The position numbers and the translations under genes were made by a program. DNA of 64,000 nt from the NCBI GenBank assembly GCA_907163375.1, contig CAJQUW010013657.1, forward strand, positions 434,001 to 498,000. The letters are read 5' to 3'. Below, in pieces: positions 1 through 10,767 of the stretch (position 1 is the stretch's first letter; each line of letters begins with the position of its first letter). This stretch comes from Prostheceraeus crozeri (Eukaryota > Platyhelminthes > Polycladida > Euryleptidae). A model generated the notes under the pieces. It was given only the letters and a program-made list of their open reading frames with translations, did not search any database and was not told the DNA's origin.

Positions 1-44
1 TTTGAAAAATTTGAAAAATTGGGTATTTTTAAAAACGCCTAAAT

Positions 45-140
45 TTATGAATTTAGGTCTTCATAACCTGAAAAATGACCAAAATTCTTAAATTTAGGTC
101 TTAAAACCTGAAGAAATGACCAAAATTCTTAAATTTAGTC
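45..140. repeat. 40-bp AT-rich tandem repeat
   Basis: About 2.4 copies of a 40-bp unit are visible. The string AACCTGAA(A/G)AAATGACC recurs at 65 and 105, followed each time by AAAATTCTTAAATTTAG. It holds no coding potential and may continue to the left of the window. Confidence 0.8.
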
Positions 141-609
141 CATTTAAAAAGTACGAAAAATTTGAGAATTTTGTCCTGTCCTGAAACGGTCTTCTTCCCA
201 TTACTTAAGTAGGCCTACACATTTAATCGCACATTTAGCTGCTTGGCTATATTTGAAACAAGCACAGTTAATCAGGTCCTTATTCAGTGCCTTGTAGCCA
301 TGAACTACTTATGAGATCTGCATTACAGTGATAGAAAGATTAATTTTTTGTACTCGCTAATGATCAAAAAGCTTTTCATTTTCATCAACTGATGAACTTT
401 ATTTTTATATTTTTTCCATACAATTTTTACCTATAGTCTATTTGAACCGCCATCGCTATCATTTGAATCAAGAAAGATCAAGACCTTGATTTTCCATCAT
501 TATATCTGACTTTGCTGGAAACATCAGACACAAATTTTATGACAGACGGTTGCCATGTGTCCTTTGTTTCTGCGCAAACTGATACAAAAAGGATGATAAG
601 TTCAGACGT
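141..609. other. No gene seen
   Basis: AT-rich sequence without a credible coding region, RNA gene or terminal repeat. One TAGGCCTA octamer lies at 210-217. Confidence 0.6.
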
Positions 610-1080
610 TTACGATTGTTGTTGTTTTACCCGGCTCCGTCCAGTGGATAGGAGGGTTCGCATCAAGACAATACAAAGCGACAGACCTAGTAAGCAAATA
701 TATGCCCACTGCTGGTGAGGATATGGGCACTCCGATACCACCGGAGTGCTGCCATGCCAAGGGTGAACAGCACTGACCGGGGTAGTTAGCATCCCCGGCG
801 GTCTGCCCCAACCCTCACCGTCGAAGAGGGGCGGCGCCATCGCTGAGGGGACTTTGGAAAGGGAGAAGTCATAATATGCCACAGGGGATGAAGCTCTGAA
901 AGCTTTGATGCATATCCCAACATGAGATTCGGTTGTCAGGATCCCCCCGCAGTATCAACTTAGTATAGCCACCGATGAAGGGCAATGAGAAAAAAGTTAT
1001 CAGACTGCCAACACCAGAGCTGCAGTGGTAAAAGGTCCCTTTGATTCGCCCAGGGCTGCCACTCTTCCGGTTTAATCGGA
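610..1080. other. Unassigned GC-rich block, probably part of a mobile element
   Basis: The base composition rises sharply compared with both flanks, with strings such as CCCCGGCGG and GGGGCGGCGCC, and falls back to AT-rich near 1080. Short ORFs on both strands (for example 610-882 on the minus strand) overlap each other and match nothing I recognise. The look (GC-rich, non-coding, abrupt edges) resembles the 5' untranslated part of a LINE or another retroelement, but no diagnostic domain or terminal duplication is visible. Confidence 0.35.
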
Positions 1081-1150
1081 ATTCCGGCTTTTTTAAACTT
1101 AACTAAGTAGTGGGAAAATGTTCTACCAAAGAACGGAAATTTGCTTAGAG

Positions 1151-1390
1151 CAGCATTGTAGGGGCCTCTTGAGATCGTTTTGAGGCCCTTTTAAGATTGT
1201 GAAGGGGCCCTTTTGAAATTGTGAAGGGCCCTTTTGAGAGCGAGAAAGGCCCTCTTGAGATCGTCAGGGTCTCTTTTAGATTGTGAGGGTGACCTTTTGA
1301 CAACGTGATGGGCCCTCTTGATATTGTGTGGGGACCCTTTTAGATTGTGAAGGAGCCTGTTTAGCTCTTGAAGGGGCCCTTCAATTTTAA
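1151..1390. repeat. 21-bp minisatellite, ~11 units
   Basis: Units of the form GGGCCCTTTTGAGATTGTGAA repeat with a 21-bp period and moderate divergence. Because 21 is a multiple of three, the minus strand stays open (1191-1394) and encodes an imperfect heptad starting with Lys-Arg (KRAPSQS, KRALHNF, KRAFLAL, KRDPDDL). The ORF is probably a by-product of the repeat. No domain is recognisable. Confidence 0.8.
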
Positions 1391-2694
1391 ACAATCATGA
1401 ATTTCAAAGCAGGTACTTTCGAAAAATCCGCGTGACACTTGATCAGAAGATCCTTCTACAATTGCAAGTCACTGATTCCTTCGTCAATCATGAAGAAACA
1501 GGACTCAACGCAAGTAATCAAGATTCCGAAATAAGAATTTTAGGTGGGAATGCTTGACGAAAAATTTGTACTACGTTCGTATGGAGTTTTGATTGCTTTG
1601 ATTCTCTACAAAATGCGCCTTTTAAGAGGCGTACTAGAAAAATAAAAGTATGAAAGAGAAATCTACCAAATGTTTCGGGAATACAAGGGATTGACGAATG
1701 AATATGCGATTACCTGTTGCAAAAGTGGTGAAATTTCGGATAAGACACCAATGAAAATTGAAATCTTGCAAGCAACTGCTTAAGTGATCAACATTTCCTT
1801 TCGTATTGATGCTATGTTTACTTGTGCCATGGCCTGTGAGCTTTGTTTGATAAAGTAGCTGTCACAAGTTTGTTTATTTTTTAGACATGTCATTGTTTTT
1901 TCATTTCTTATGTTTGAAATACAAGAGATGAGAGAAAGGCTTGATTTGAATCATTGCCGGACCTAAAGCACTTTTCAGTCGGAACTGCAAACGTTTTTTG
2001 GCTTCTTAGCCGTCATCGTTGCAATGTACCCTATTGTAAGGAATCAGTAACTCACCGCGCAAACCATCAGTACCTGGATGTGCTTGGAAATTCGGCAGCT
2101 CACCTTTGTGCTATTTGCATTCCTGTTTACAAACATGAATTTTTGCGAGCGAGCTCTAGACAATGAGATTTCAACTACATGCATTTCATCAATTGTAGAT
2201 GTCTGTAGTTCGGATGAAGATTTATCTGCATGTGAGTTACTGACTATCTACAAGCATACTGGCTGCACGGCTGAAATTCCAGAAAGTCCACTACTTCTCG
2301 TAATGGCTTCAATCAAATATCTCTCTCATCTCTTCGTTTTTCCTTTCATGGTCTGGGCATCATTTCAGATTAAGTATCATATTACCTAGCATGGTGTCTG
2401 TAATGTGCGATAGGTTTTAGTCGTCAATTCATGCTGTGTGACATGGATTAATTTTTTTGTGTAGCGTGGCGGATGATGCTTTACTTAGATATTCGTTTAT
2501 TATATAATTTTTTTCCTGTTAATATAAGAGGATATCTCACAATGAGCCCTATCGTCACTTTTTTTATAAATTCCCTATTCTCTCACTAATCATTTCAAAG
2601 CTTTTTGAAATGGCAATTAGCGACTCAATGATGACTTACTGCAAGTTATTTATGATTCAAAAGAAAGCAGTTGTTAACACCAGTAACACTATGA
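1391..2694. other. No gene seen
   Basis: AT-rich sequence. The longest open stretch (2078-2389, plus strand, 103 codons) has a hydrophobic start but no recognisable domain, no splice context and ordinary composition. I do not call it a gene. Confidence 0.5.
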
Positions 2695-3190
2695 CAATTT
2701 ATTTTCTTCTTGCTCAGCATTTACCCGAACATAATCTAATTCTTCAGTCAGCCGCGTAAGAGCATGTCTCCACACAATCGCTCGTCAATCTGGTGAAAAA
2801 CGGTGCAAAATTTGTTTTCCAGTTCATCCAAAAGAATAGGATGACTCCAGTGCACCATTTCCATGTTCAAGCGAATAAAAAGTCACAAGGCATTAACTGT
2901 AATATCGGAAGCCATTCCATAGGTTGTTATTGCGGTCAATCCATGATTTAGGAAAATGATTGTTCAAATAATTTACGATCGGTCGGCAGTAGTGCGCTGG
3001 CACTCCATCCTGCATGAAGATGCTCCTATCCTGTGACATTCGGTATCACTTTACACAGCATGAAAAGGAAGTTTTTACCATTCATTGTCAGTTTCTCGAA
3101 AGAAAAATGGCTCAGTTGCGCTTCATAAGGAAATGCCAGCCCAAGCTTTTAGACTGCGTTGATCCATGGATTTTGTGTTAAGGTATTTGT
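2695..3190 (-). pseudogene. Relic of a mariner-type (DD41D-like) transposase
   Basis: Reading the minus strand gives, in several frames, the typical order of an IS630/Tc1/mariner transposase of the kind common in arthropods. Around 3160-3110 it resembles AWAGIS followed by PFFFRET. At 3025-2940 comes FMQDGVPAHYC, containing the second catalytic aspartate, then NHFPKSWIDR. A degraded tail follows down to about 2700. Several frameshifts and stops separate these blocks, and I see no terminal inverted repeats. It belongs to the same broad group as the element at 3453-5192 but is a different, older copy on the other strand. The family call rests on the QDG and FP-WI-R motifs only. Confidence 0.55.
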
Positions 3191-3452
3191 TGTGACCAGA
3201 CCGCTCTGCAGAGTCAGTCTTCCAAACATCGAACAGCTGACAAGCCATTCCCAGTGGTTTCAAGAAAGACAAGATCTTGTATCGTGTGACGTCTTGGCAT
3301 GATTAATAGAAAATGACAGCTGCACGAGAATAATGCCTTCTAATTTTGAATGTAAAATTTCTGAACGAAATGAAGAAGTTTATTTTTGAAACAGTTAAGC
3401 TGATTATTCATGACGGTTTTGAGTTACGGGAGAGGGAGGAGTCTCAGTAATA

Positions 3453-5192
3453 CAGGGTGACTCAAAAGTCTTAATCGGGTTTCAAATCAAGATTTCTCAG
3501 CAAGTATTTACGCTAAAACTTAATTTTTCGTTTATGGTGTAGAGGAAGAACCAGAATTTTAGTAACAGTTCGCAATTGTGAAAAAATCAAGTCAAAGTTC
3601 CAGCGAAGCTCACTCTTATTATGGAGATCTTCAAATTTTTCAGATGTCATGAAAAGCGTTTTTCACTTAAAAATGTTTTCTCATTAACTACAGCCACAAA
3701 TCCTTTATTATGAAATCTGATTGATTTAGCGACCTACAAGGCTACGTCCATTAAGTTACTAGTGGAAGGTAAATAGAAGAAATAATGAAGAAAGATAATA
3801 AAGAAGAAAGGTAAGCTAGCCATTTCCATCAATGTGTGATTGGTACTTGCTATGATGGCGATCAAGCTTCTGCATTCCGCATTGGTTATGCATGATGTCA
3901 CAATGTCTTTGAAATGAAGCATAGGCCTAGATATATGTGAAAAGAAGGATCTCAAAAATCGTTTAGTACTAGTAGTTGATATTCACTTGTTCATAGAAGC
4001 CATAGTGACGCTATCGATAGAGGATCGAATCGACGTTGTGTTGCTTATGGCAAAATACGAATCCATAACTGCCGCCCAACGGCAGTGGCAAAAATTTTTG
4101 CATCACAGCCACCTTCTGAGAGCACATTACGACTAGTGTTTAAGAAATTGACCGAAACGGCTACCGTCCAAGATGCAGAGTTAAGTGGTCGCCTATCCCT
4201 TGCTGAGGGTGATGTTTTGCGTGTCAAGGAAGAGTTTGAGAATAGTACAAGATCATCGGTGCGGGAGGCAGCCAATAAGCTTGATATGCCACGTGAGACT
4301 GTTCGACGTACTTTGAAGAGAACAATTGGCATGAAGTAATTTCATATTTCACATGCATAAACTGCTACCGGACGTCTGTGAAACAAGGCTTCAGTTTTGC
4401 GAAGAAATTATCGGATATGTGATGATCCCAGTTTCATCCATAAACTCTTTTCTGACGAGGCAATCTTTCATTCGAGTGGCAAAATTAAAATTCACAACTG
4501 TATGATTTGGGACTATGAAAATTCACATTTACATTTATGTAACGAGATTCCCCTGAAATCGAATGGACTGGTGGTCTGGGCGGTCATGTTTTGCGACCGG
4601 ATTATCGGACCTAGCTTCTTTGAATCAACATTGGCCGGAGACTCTTATCGTGAGATGTTGAAGGATTATTTTATTCTCGAACTAAAGAGACTACGAAGAT
4701 TTTCGACTTAAGCTTTTTCAACAAGATGGCGCACGGCCTCTGAGGTCTGAATGTCAGAGAATTTCTCGACATCCAATTCCCTAATCGACAGATTGGCCGA
4801 AACGGTCCCATCCACTGGCTAGCTAGGAGCCCAGATCTGACGCCTCTTGATTATTTTTTGTGGGGTCATGCCAAGGATAATTTATTTTATTTTGGTGTAT
4901 AAGAATAGGCCAACGAACAACAAAGAACTGCGAGTGAAGACTACTGAAGCAGTACAGTCCGTGATGAAAGTCACGATCAATGAGACTTTTGAAAACTTCA
5001 AAAAATGCGCCATTCTTAGTACCGAAGTTAAGGGAGCTCACTTCCAGATTCCAGCATATATAGTAAAAATGCAAGTCCTTTTGGAAATTCTGGTTCTTCC
5101 TCTACAGCATAAACGAAAAATTAAGTTCATCGTGTAAATACTTGCTGAGAAATCTCAATTTGAAACCCGATTAAGACTTTTGAGTCACCCTG
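3453..5192 (+). mobile_element. Mariner-type DNA transposon with long TIRs
   Basis: The two ends are inverted copies of about 108 bp that begin CAGGGTGACTCAAAAGTC. The left copy runs 3453-3560 and the right 5085-5192, with only a few mismatches. TA dinucleotides at 3451-3452 and 5193-5194 are the expected target-site duplication of the Tc1/mariner superfamily. Length is 1740 bp, and the interior carries one degenerate transposase gene on the plus strand. The well-matched TIRs against a broken gene suggest a copy of moderate age, immobile unless helped in trans. Confidence 0.9.
4048..5076 (+). pseudogene. Mariner-type transposase, DD41D-like, broken
   Basis: A start codon at 4048 begins MAKYESITAAQRQW. 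After an early frameshift the reading continues at 4085-4339 as an N-terminal helix-turn-helix region (STLRLVFKKLTETATVQDAE, then VREAANKLDMPRETVRRTL). The catalytic part follows: FSDEAIFH (first Asp) near 4455, QQDGAR (second Asp) near 4725 and SPDLTPLDYFLWG near 4830. The gap from the second Asp to the Asp of PLD is 41 residues, hence DD41D. Stops interrupt the stretch between about 4340 and 4400 and again between 4711 and 4850, with further frame changes. The C-terminal part is still readable to about 5060. At least four lesions make it non-functional. Confidence 0.85.
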
Positions 5193-5194
5193 TA

Positions 5195-6482
5195 CATTCT
5201 GTTTAGACTTCAAAAGCAGTTCTTTCGAAAATAGTTTTTCCAGTCATGCATGCTAGTGAACCTGGTAAAAACTGATGTTTGAAAAAGCATCAGTAGCTAT
5301 ATTATGCCATTTATTTACCTGTTGACTGAGGATTCGTTAGCATCTTTATTGCAGCAGACCCAACTTCTCCCTGAACGCTTTCAAAACTCATCGGATTGTG
5401 GGATATCGATCGTAATTTTTTTACTTTAAGGGGGACCACGGCTACCCATTTTATGGGGGCCCATTCCAATTTGACTTTCCGGTTTTTATTTTTGATAAGT
5501 GGTAGCCTTGGATTCGCCATTTACAGTGCCTTTTACGACACGCGGGAGAGCGTCGGTCCTATTCAATTCTGTCCCGAGAACCGCACAGGTGGCGTCTACG
5601 GTTTTCGTCCAGTGTGGCAGTTTCCTGGCTTCCCATGTCGATACTTCTTTATAGGATCGTGCCATTGCATTGACATGCACATCTTGATACCATGGTTTTC
5701 TATCATGGTTGTTGCTTGTCATTTGTTACTTCAACTCAACATGTTTGAACATTTCAGCCTGATAAATCGTCTAAATACAACTTTCTAGAATTTTATGAAT
5801 CAGATGATGAAAATGAATGATTTTTTATCTTTGGAAAGTTCAGGAAATTACCTTTTCTGTCGATATGAAATTATTCAGATCCCAATGATTTCATTGAGTG
5901 CAGGCCAAGCGCATGTTGGAGGAAAAGCGCATGTTTATAAACTTACGGACCAGCGGTCACAGAATTCAAAAATTTTGATAACTGAGTGCGGTGAAGTCAA
6001 ATATCGTTCATTATCTAACGCGTCAAAATTTAGTGGCAAAATTCAAACAGGAAATGTTTCAAATGTGATAAAAATAGCTTAAAGAAATGTCCGGATAATT
6101 CTTGAGCGATGTAATTGGAATGCAAATCTGGTCAAGATGTGTAAATTCGGTAAAAGAACCCGTGAATCGCCCGGAAATTTGAAGCTTGAAATCTGGTCGC
6201 CACCCTGTGTACCACATTCATGGGTGAGATTGTTCCGGAAATTTGGCATGAACGTTATTAGGTCTCGGGATTCGTCCAAGAACGTTATGAAACAGAAGGG
6301 TGGGGGTAGGGTTTTTTCTATGGTTGTTGAATTTTTCAGTACGTTTTGAGAAGCAAAGTTTTTTAAGATTGTTTTTCTATCTTCCTATATTTTCCTATTT
6401 TCGTCAAACATATTTTTGATTAGACTGTCAGGCATATTTTTGTAAATATTTATCAGTAATTATTTCAACAGAAAGTAATGTA
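5195..6482. other. No recognisable gene
   Basis: Two overlapping open stretches on opposite strands (5396-5788 plus and 5486-5722 minus) lie in a slightly GC-richer patch. I recognise neither, and there is no way from sequence alone to choose between them. It could be a decayed transposase, but no catalytic motif is visible. The rest (5790-6480) is AT-rich and silent. Confidence 0.4.
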
Positions 6483-6631
6483 CAGTAGACTCCGCCTATT
6501 GTGGACACGGTTATTGTGGACAGCCGTATATTGTGGACAGGTCATCACGGACGGAATTTTGCCCTAGTGAAATCCGCCGGATCCTGTGGACAGCCGCCGT
6601 CTATTGTGGACACATCATTGAGGCTATTTTT

Positions 6632-6767
6632 GACATCTGGTTTTCCCAGCTTCTATCAGGTTCGGCTTTTCGCTGGTTGCTATTTTTAGACATCTGGTTT
6701 TCCCAGCTTCTATCAGGTTCGGCTTTTCACTCGTTGCTATTTTTAGACATCTGGTTTTCCCAAAATT
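6632..6767 (+). repeat. 57-bp tandem repeat in the Tigger 5' region
   Basis: GACATCTGGTTTTCCCAGC starts at 6632 and 6689 and, truncated, at 6746, giving a 57-bp period and about 2.4 copies. It sits between the left TIR and the transposase start, where subterminal binding sites or the promoter would lie. Confidence 0.85.
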
Positions 6768-6816
6768 TATTTATTTTACATACAAACCACTGCATACTCT
6801 AAAACTGTTTCTACAC

Positions 6817-8393
6817 ATGATGAGCAAGCGATCTGCTTTCAAGCGATTCGACAAATCGACGTCGGAGAAAGTGGATCTTCTCGATCGCTTCAACGAGCTC
6901 AAGAAGGAATTCCCCAACATCGGCGTCCGTCAGGTGGCAGAACGATTAACTGTGTCGAAGAGCTTCCTCCACAAGATCATAAAGCAAGAAGCAGAGATTC
7001 GCCTTCATGTGACTGAAGATGGTGCTAGCCGAGCGAAGCGCAAGAGACACGGGAAGGATGTGGACGTTGAGAAGGCTCTCATGGACTTCTACAACTGGGC
7101 CAAAAGCAAGAACATCCCTCTTAACGGTCCAATATTGATGGAGAAGGCCCAGAAGATCGCTGAAGAAGCGGGTGTGGAGAATTTCAAAGCAACTGATGGT
7201 TGGTTCTCAAGATGGAAGAATAGGAACGGCATCGTTTTTGCCACTATGCGGGGAGAAGCAGCGGAGGCGGACACATCAGGCGCGGAAGCTTTTCTGAAGA
7301 ACGAGTGGCCCGAATTGCAACGCCGATTTCACCGGAAGGACATCTTCAATACGGACGAAACCGGGATCTACTTCCGTGCTCTCCCAGATTCGACCTACGT
7401 GAGAGAACAGTCGAAGAGGACCACCAAAGGTTTCAAGACGGCCAAAGACCGGATTGCAGCTCTGGTCACGTGCAGCCTGGAAGGCGAGAAGCTTCCTCTT
7501 CTCATTATTGGCTAGTCCAAATCCCCACGCTGCTTCAAAGGTGTCCGTCAGATGCCCTCTGTCAACTACAAGTCCAGCCGCAATGCCTGGATGACGGGGC
7601 CGATTTGGGAGTGCTTCATCCGAGACCTCGACCGGGACATGGAACGACAAGGCCGCAAAATCCTGATGCTTGCCGACAACTGCAGCGCTCATGTGCCTGT
7701 TCCCGGGCTCAAGAATGTGACCGTGCGATTTCTACCCGCGAACACGACCTCCGTGTTACAACCCTGCGACCAAGGAATTATTCGGTCCATGAAAGCAATC
7801 TTCCGAACAAATCTCCGCAGGAGAATCCTGGAACTGATCGAGACAATGGAAGATGACGACAAGATCTCAGCTCATGAGTTGGTGAAAAAGGTAGACATGC
7901 TTCAGGCCATGGAAATGCTGGCTGGCGCTTGGAAGGCAGCCAGAAGACGGAGACCCTCATCAATTGCTGGCGCAAAGGAGGATTCTCCAAAGATCAGGAA
8001 GCCGAAGCTCAAGTTCAGGAAGCCCAAGACGTGATGATCGAGATCCCGGAAGACGTGACAGAGGAGCTCTTCCTCAACTGGGTGGCAATGGACGATGAAG
8101 TGGAAGTCGCGGATGAAGCCACAGCTGATGAAGTGACTCGACAGCTCGCCCAAGTCGTGGCTGACGCCAAGAACCAAGAAGGAGAATCCGCTACGGCTAG
8201 CGACGACGAGAACGATGAGACAGAGCCGGTCGCTTCGGCAAAGCTGATGCAGTCCGCCTTGGAGGTGCTCGAGCGGGGATACCGGCAGCAGGGATTCAAG
8301 GTCAACGGCTTCAGTGCGTGCATGGAAGCCTTCAGAGACCAGTTGCGCCGTAAGTTCCCACCGAAACAGACCAAGCTCACAGATTTATTTTGA
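6817..8393 (+). pseudogene. Tigger/pogo transposase, nearly intact
   Basis: The product is a CENP-B/Tigger-like transposase of about 525 residues. In order: an N-terminal helix-turn-helix (about residues 15-60, VRQVAERLTVSKSFLHKII), a Tc5/CENP-B type second DNA-binding domain (about 75-135, ending FKATDGWFSRWKNRNG) and a DDE_1 catalytic domain. The catalytic triad is readable: D180 in NTDETG, D287 in LADNCSAH and D318 in LQPCDQG, a DD30D spacing usual for this group. An acidic tail follows (ending KQTKLTDLF). Two lesions are visible: an in-frame TAG at 7513-7515, and a frameshift between about 7928 and 7950, after which INCWRKGGF is read in the next frame. The start at 6817 has a second Met directly after it; either could serve. 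Confidence 0.93.
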
Positions 8394-8564
8394 TAATATT
8401 ATGTACAAGTACATACATATTTTGATACACAATAGTACTGTATTTGATATACAATAAAATTGTCTTACATGGCATTTTGGTTTTTACTTTTTAGAGGGGT
8501 ATTTCGGTTATTGTGGACAGTTGCTCCTGGCCCGAGGTGTTCACAATAAGCGGAGTCTACTGTA

Positions 8565-9496
8565 GTAACATATATGCCAATGAATTGTCTTCTCCTTGCC
8601 TTAAATACTAGTTGAGTGCTGTTTCTTAGGTTGAAGAATTCGAAATTTATTTGCCATTAATCGAATACAGAAATCTTATAGAAGCGCATGGCGACGCCGC
8701 TTGATTAAAATTCAATGAAATCTTAGTATTTATTTTAAACTTCAGTTCATTACGAGAAAACAGCAAAACTTCAAGAAAGAAGTCAGAAACAAACAAATTA
8801 TTCGAAGAATAGCTTCACTGTCCTCTTTCTGCCCATTTTACAAGACCTAATTTATCCACTTATTTTTGCATGCTTAGTTGCTGTGAGGCCTGCCAATGGT
8901 ACCGCGTATAAAAGTCATGCCACTACAAATTGCTATTAAACCAACGATGGGTTTTTTGAGAAGGTTGTTTGCCTGTCGTTCAATTTGCTGTCTTACGCAT
9001 ACACATTCATGATGTCCTCATACTTCACTGTGATCAAAGTGAATTGCCGACTATGCTATGAATGTTTTCCCTTCTATGAATTTGAAATGCTGAGCTCTTC
9101 TAAATAACAACTTCATTAGAAAGCTATGATCTTGCGCACTTTTAGTAGGCTATTCATCAATTATCATTTTCATGTTTACATTTCATACGCACGAACTATG
9201 CGCAGACCACCCTGACATTCGCTTTTTCGAAAATATGCCTGAATTTTCGCTTTTATCGAGTGGCATTCGTTTTTTTCGCTTTTTTGGTAGAGCAGGAAAA
9301 AGTGTTTCGTAGTACAGGCACATGTTGACAACGCAACATGACTTTTTGTCATGTTGCCCTTTACTTTAGTGATGCTATCATCCATGTGTTGACAATTGAA
9401 TGCATATCCTGACGATTGCATACTTTATGTAATAACTATATAATACAGGAATTGGAAAATGTGCCCTTATTAGCAAAAAAGTCATGTTATAGCTAT
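8565..9496. other. No gene seen
   Basis: AT-rich sequence with short ORFs only. A run of TTCGCTTTT-like strings near 9215-9290 gives a weak repeat look but no clear period. Confidence 0.5.
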
Positions 9497-10222
9497 TAGT
9501 CCGGCAGCCAGAACGAGTTTCTGCAGGGAACGAGGCCGAAAGTGAGACTTTCACAGAATGATGTACACCCTATGTCTACTACGAATCGGCACGTCTGCCG
9601 AGTTCTAGTGAGTTCCTCTTTTTGTCAGACAAGATCAAAGAAAAACACATGTAAATCCAATGGGACGCAGATTGAATTTTTTGTCTGAAATGAAATTTTT
9701 CATGTTTTATCTGATTAAACGAAAAGTACAAAGCGCACAGTCATAATTTTTGGCATGGAATGTCTTCAGGTCATTTCCTATGATGTGCATGCACTTCTAT
9801 TATGCTTCTGATCGACAATGTATGTGAGAATGTGGCTAAATGTGGATAAAGTAGCTCAAAATGTTTGTGTTTGGCGACATTAAGAGGCTCACCAAATCTA
9901 AATGCGTTTAGCTATATAAACAGGGGTGCATGAAAATGAAAGGAAATGAACTGAAGACATTCCATGCCAAAAATTATGACTCTGGGCTTAATACTTTTCG
10001 TTTAATCAGAGATAACATGAAAAATTTCATTTCAGCCAAAAACTGCAATCTGCGTCCCATTGGTTTACATGTGTTTTTCTTTGATCTTGTCTGACAAAAA
10101 GAGGAACTCACTAGAACTCGGCAGACGTGCCGATTCGTAGTAGGCATAGGGTGTACATCATTCTGCGAAAGTCTCACTTTCGGCCTCGTTCCCTGCAGAA
10201 ACTCGTTCTGGCTGCCGGACTA
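9497..10222. mobile_element. Foldback/MITE-like element, 282-bp arms
   Basis: The left arm (9497-9779) and right arm (9941-10222) are inverted copies beginning TAGTCCGGCAGCCAGAACGA, with a non-repeated middle of about 160 bp. The arms agree at roughly 94-95%. The flanks read TAT on both sides, so the target duplication is TA or TAT. The segment encodes no transposase. The small ORFs on its strands are mirror images of each other and not genes. It is a non-autonomous foldback element, probably of the Tc1/mariner type because of the TA flanks, but this is not certain. Confidence 0.85.
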
Positions 10223-10767
10223 TATTCTTTAAGACAAAGCCTTGTCGCAGTGCGTTCCGGCAAATGCACAATTTTTTAATGGAACTTTGAGGCCATGGTG
10301 CTATAGCTTTTACACGAGTCTGAATAGATGCATGTTCAAAGTACAAGCAGGTTACATGCTACAAATGAATGTCATCGAATTTGTCAGTCAAAGAATTCGA
10401 GACATCAATCCATGCCAGCTTGCCAGATATACACTGTAGGCCTATTGAGATTTCTTAGAAGATAAATGTTAAATTATTGAAAGATACGGTTCAGTTTATG
10501 CGAATGAGTGAGATGCATTGTATAATGTTGATCAATAGGCCTACGATTTTGAGATGATAATATACACAATGGAATATTTTCTGTTGAATTCTTCATTGCA
10601 CTGTCGCTTTCACTGTGATTTTCGTGAAGTACGTGTAGCTAGGTAAAAAGTTGATGTGTGCACTATTCATTTGGCATTTACTGATAAAGACATTAATATG
10701 ATACTGATATGATCAGATATGTGTGGCCTATTTTCTTATAACCACCTGAAACTTTCTGAGTCATAGA
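10223..10767. other. No gene seen
   Basis: AT-rich spacer with two TAGGCCTA octamers (10437-10444, 10536-10543). No coding region supported. Confidence 0.5.

Larger units (their letters stand above)
6483..8562 (+). mobile_element. Tigger-type (pogo group) DNA transposon
   Basis: The ends are inverted repeats starting CAGTAGACTCCGC and extending to about 24 bp (CAGTAGACTCCGCYTATTGTGRACAC). The TA target duplications lie at 6481-6482 and 8563-8564. Inside are short repeats of TATTGTGGACA at the left edge, a 57-bp tandem repeat, one transposase gene and a polyadenylation-type AATAAA near 8453. Total 2080 bp. The higher GC content and regular codon use of the gene compared with its surroundings suggest a fairly recent arrival. 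Confidence 0.93.

Noticed and set aside
2078-2389. 103-codon ORF
   Set aside because: No domain, overlaps another ORF in a different frame, and ordinary AT-rich composition.
5396-5788. 130-codon ORF, and the 78-codon ORF on the opposite strand
   Set aside because: Overlapping on both strands with no recognised motif; neither can be preferred.
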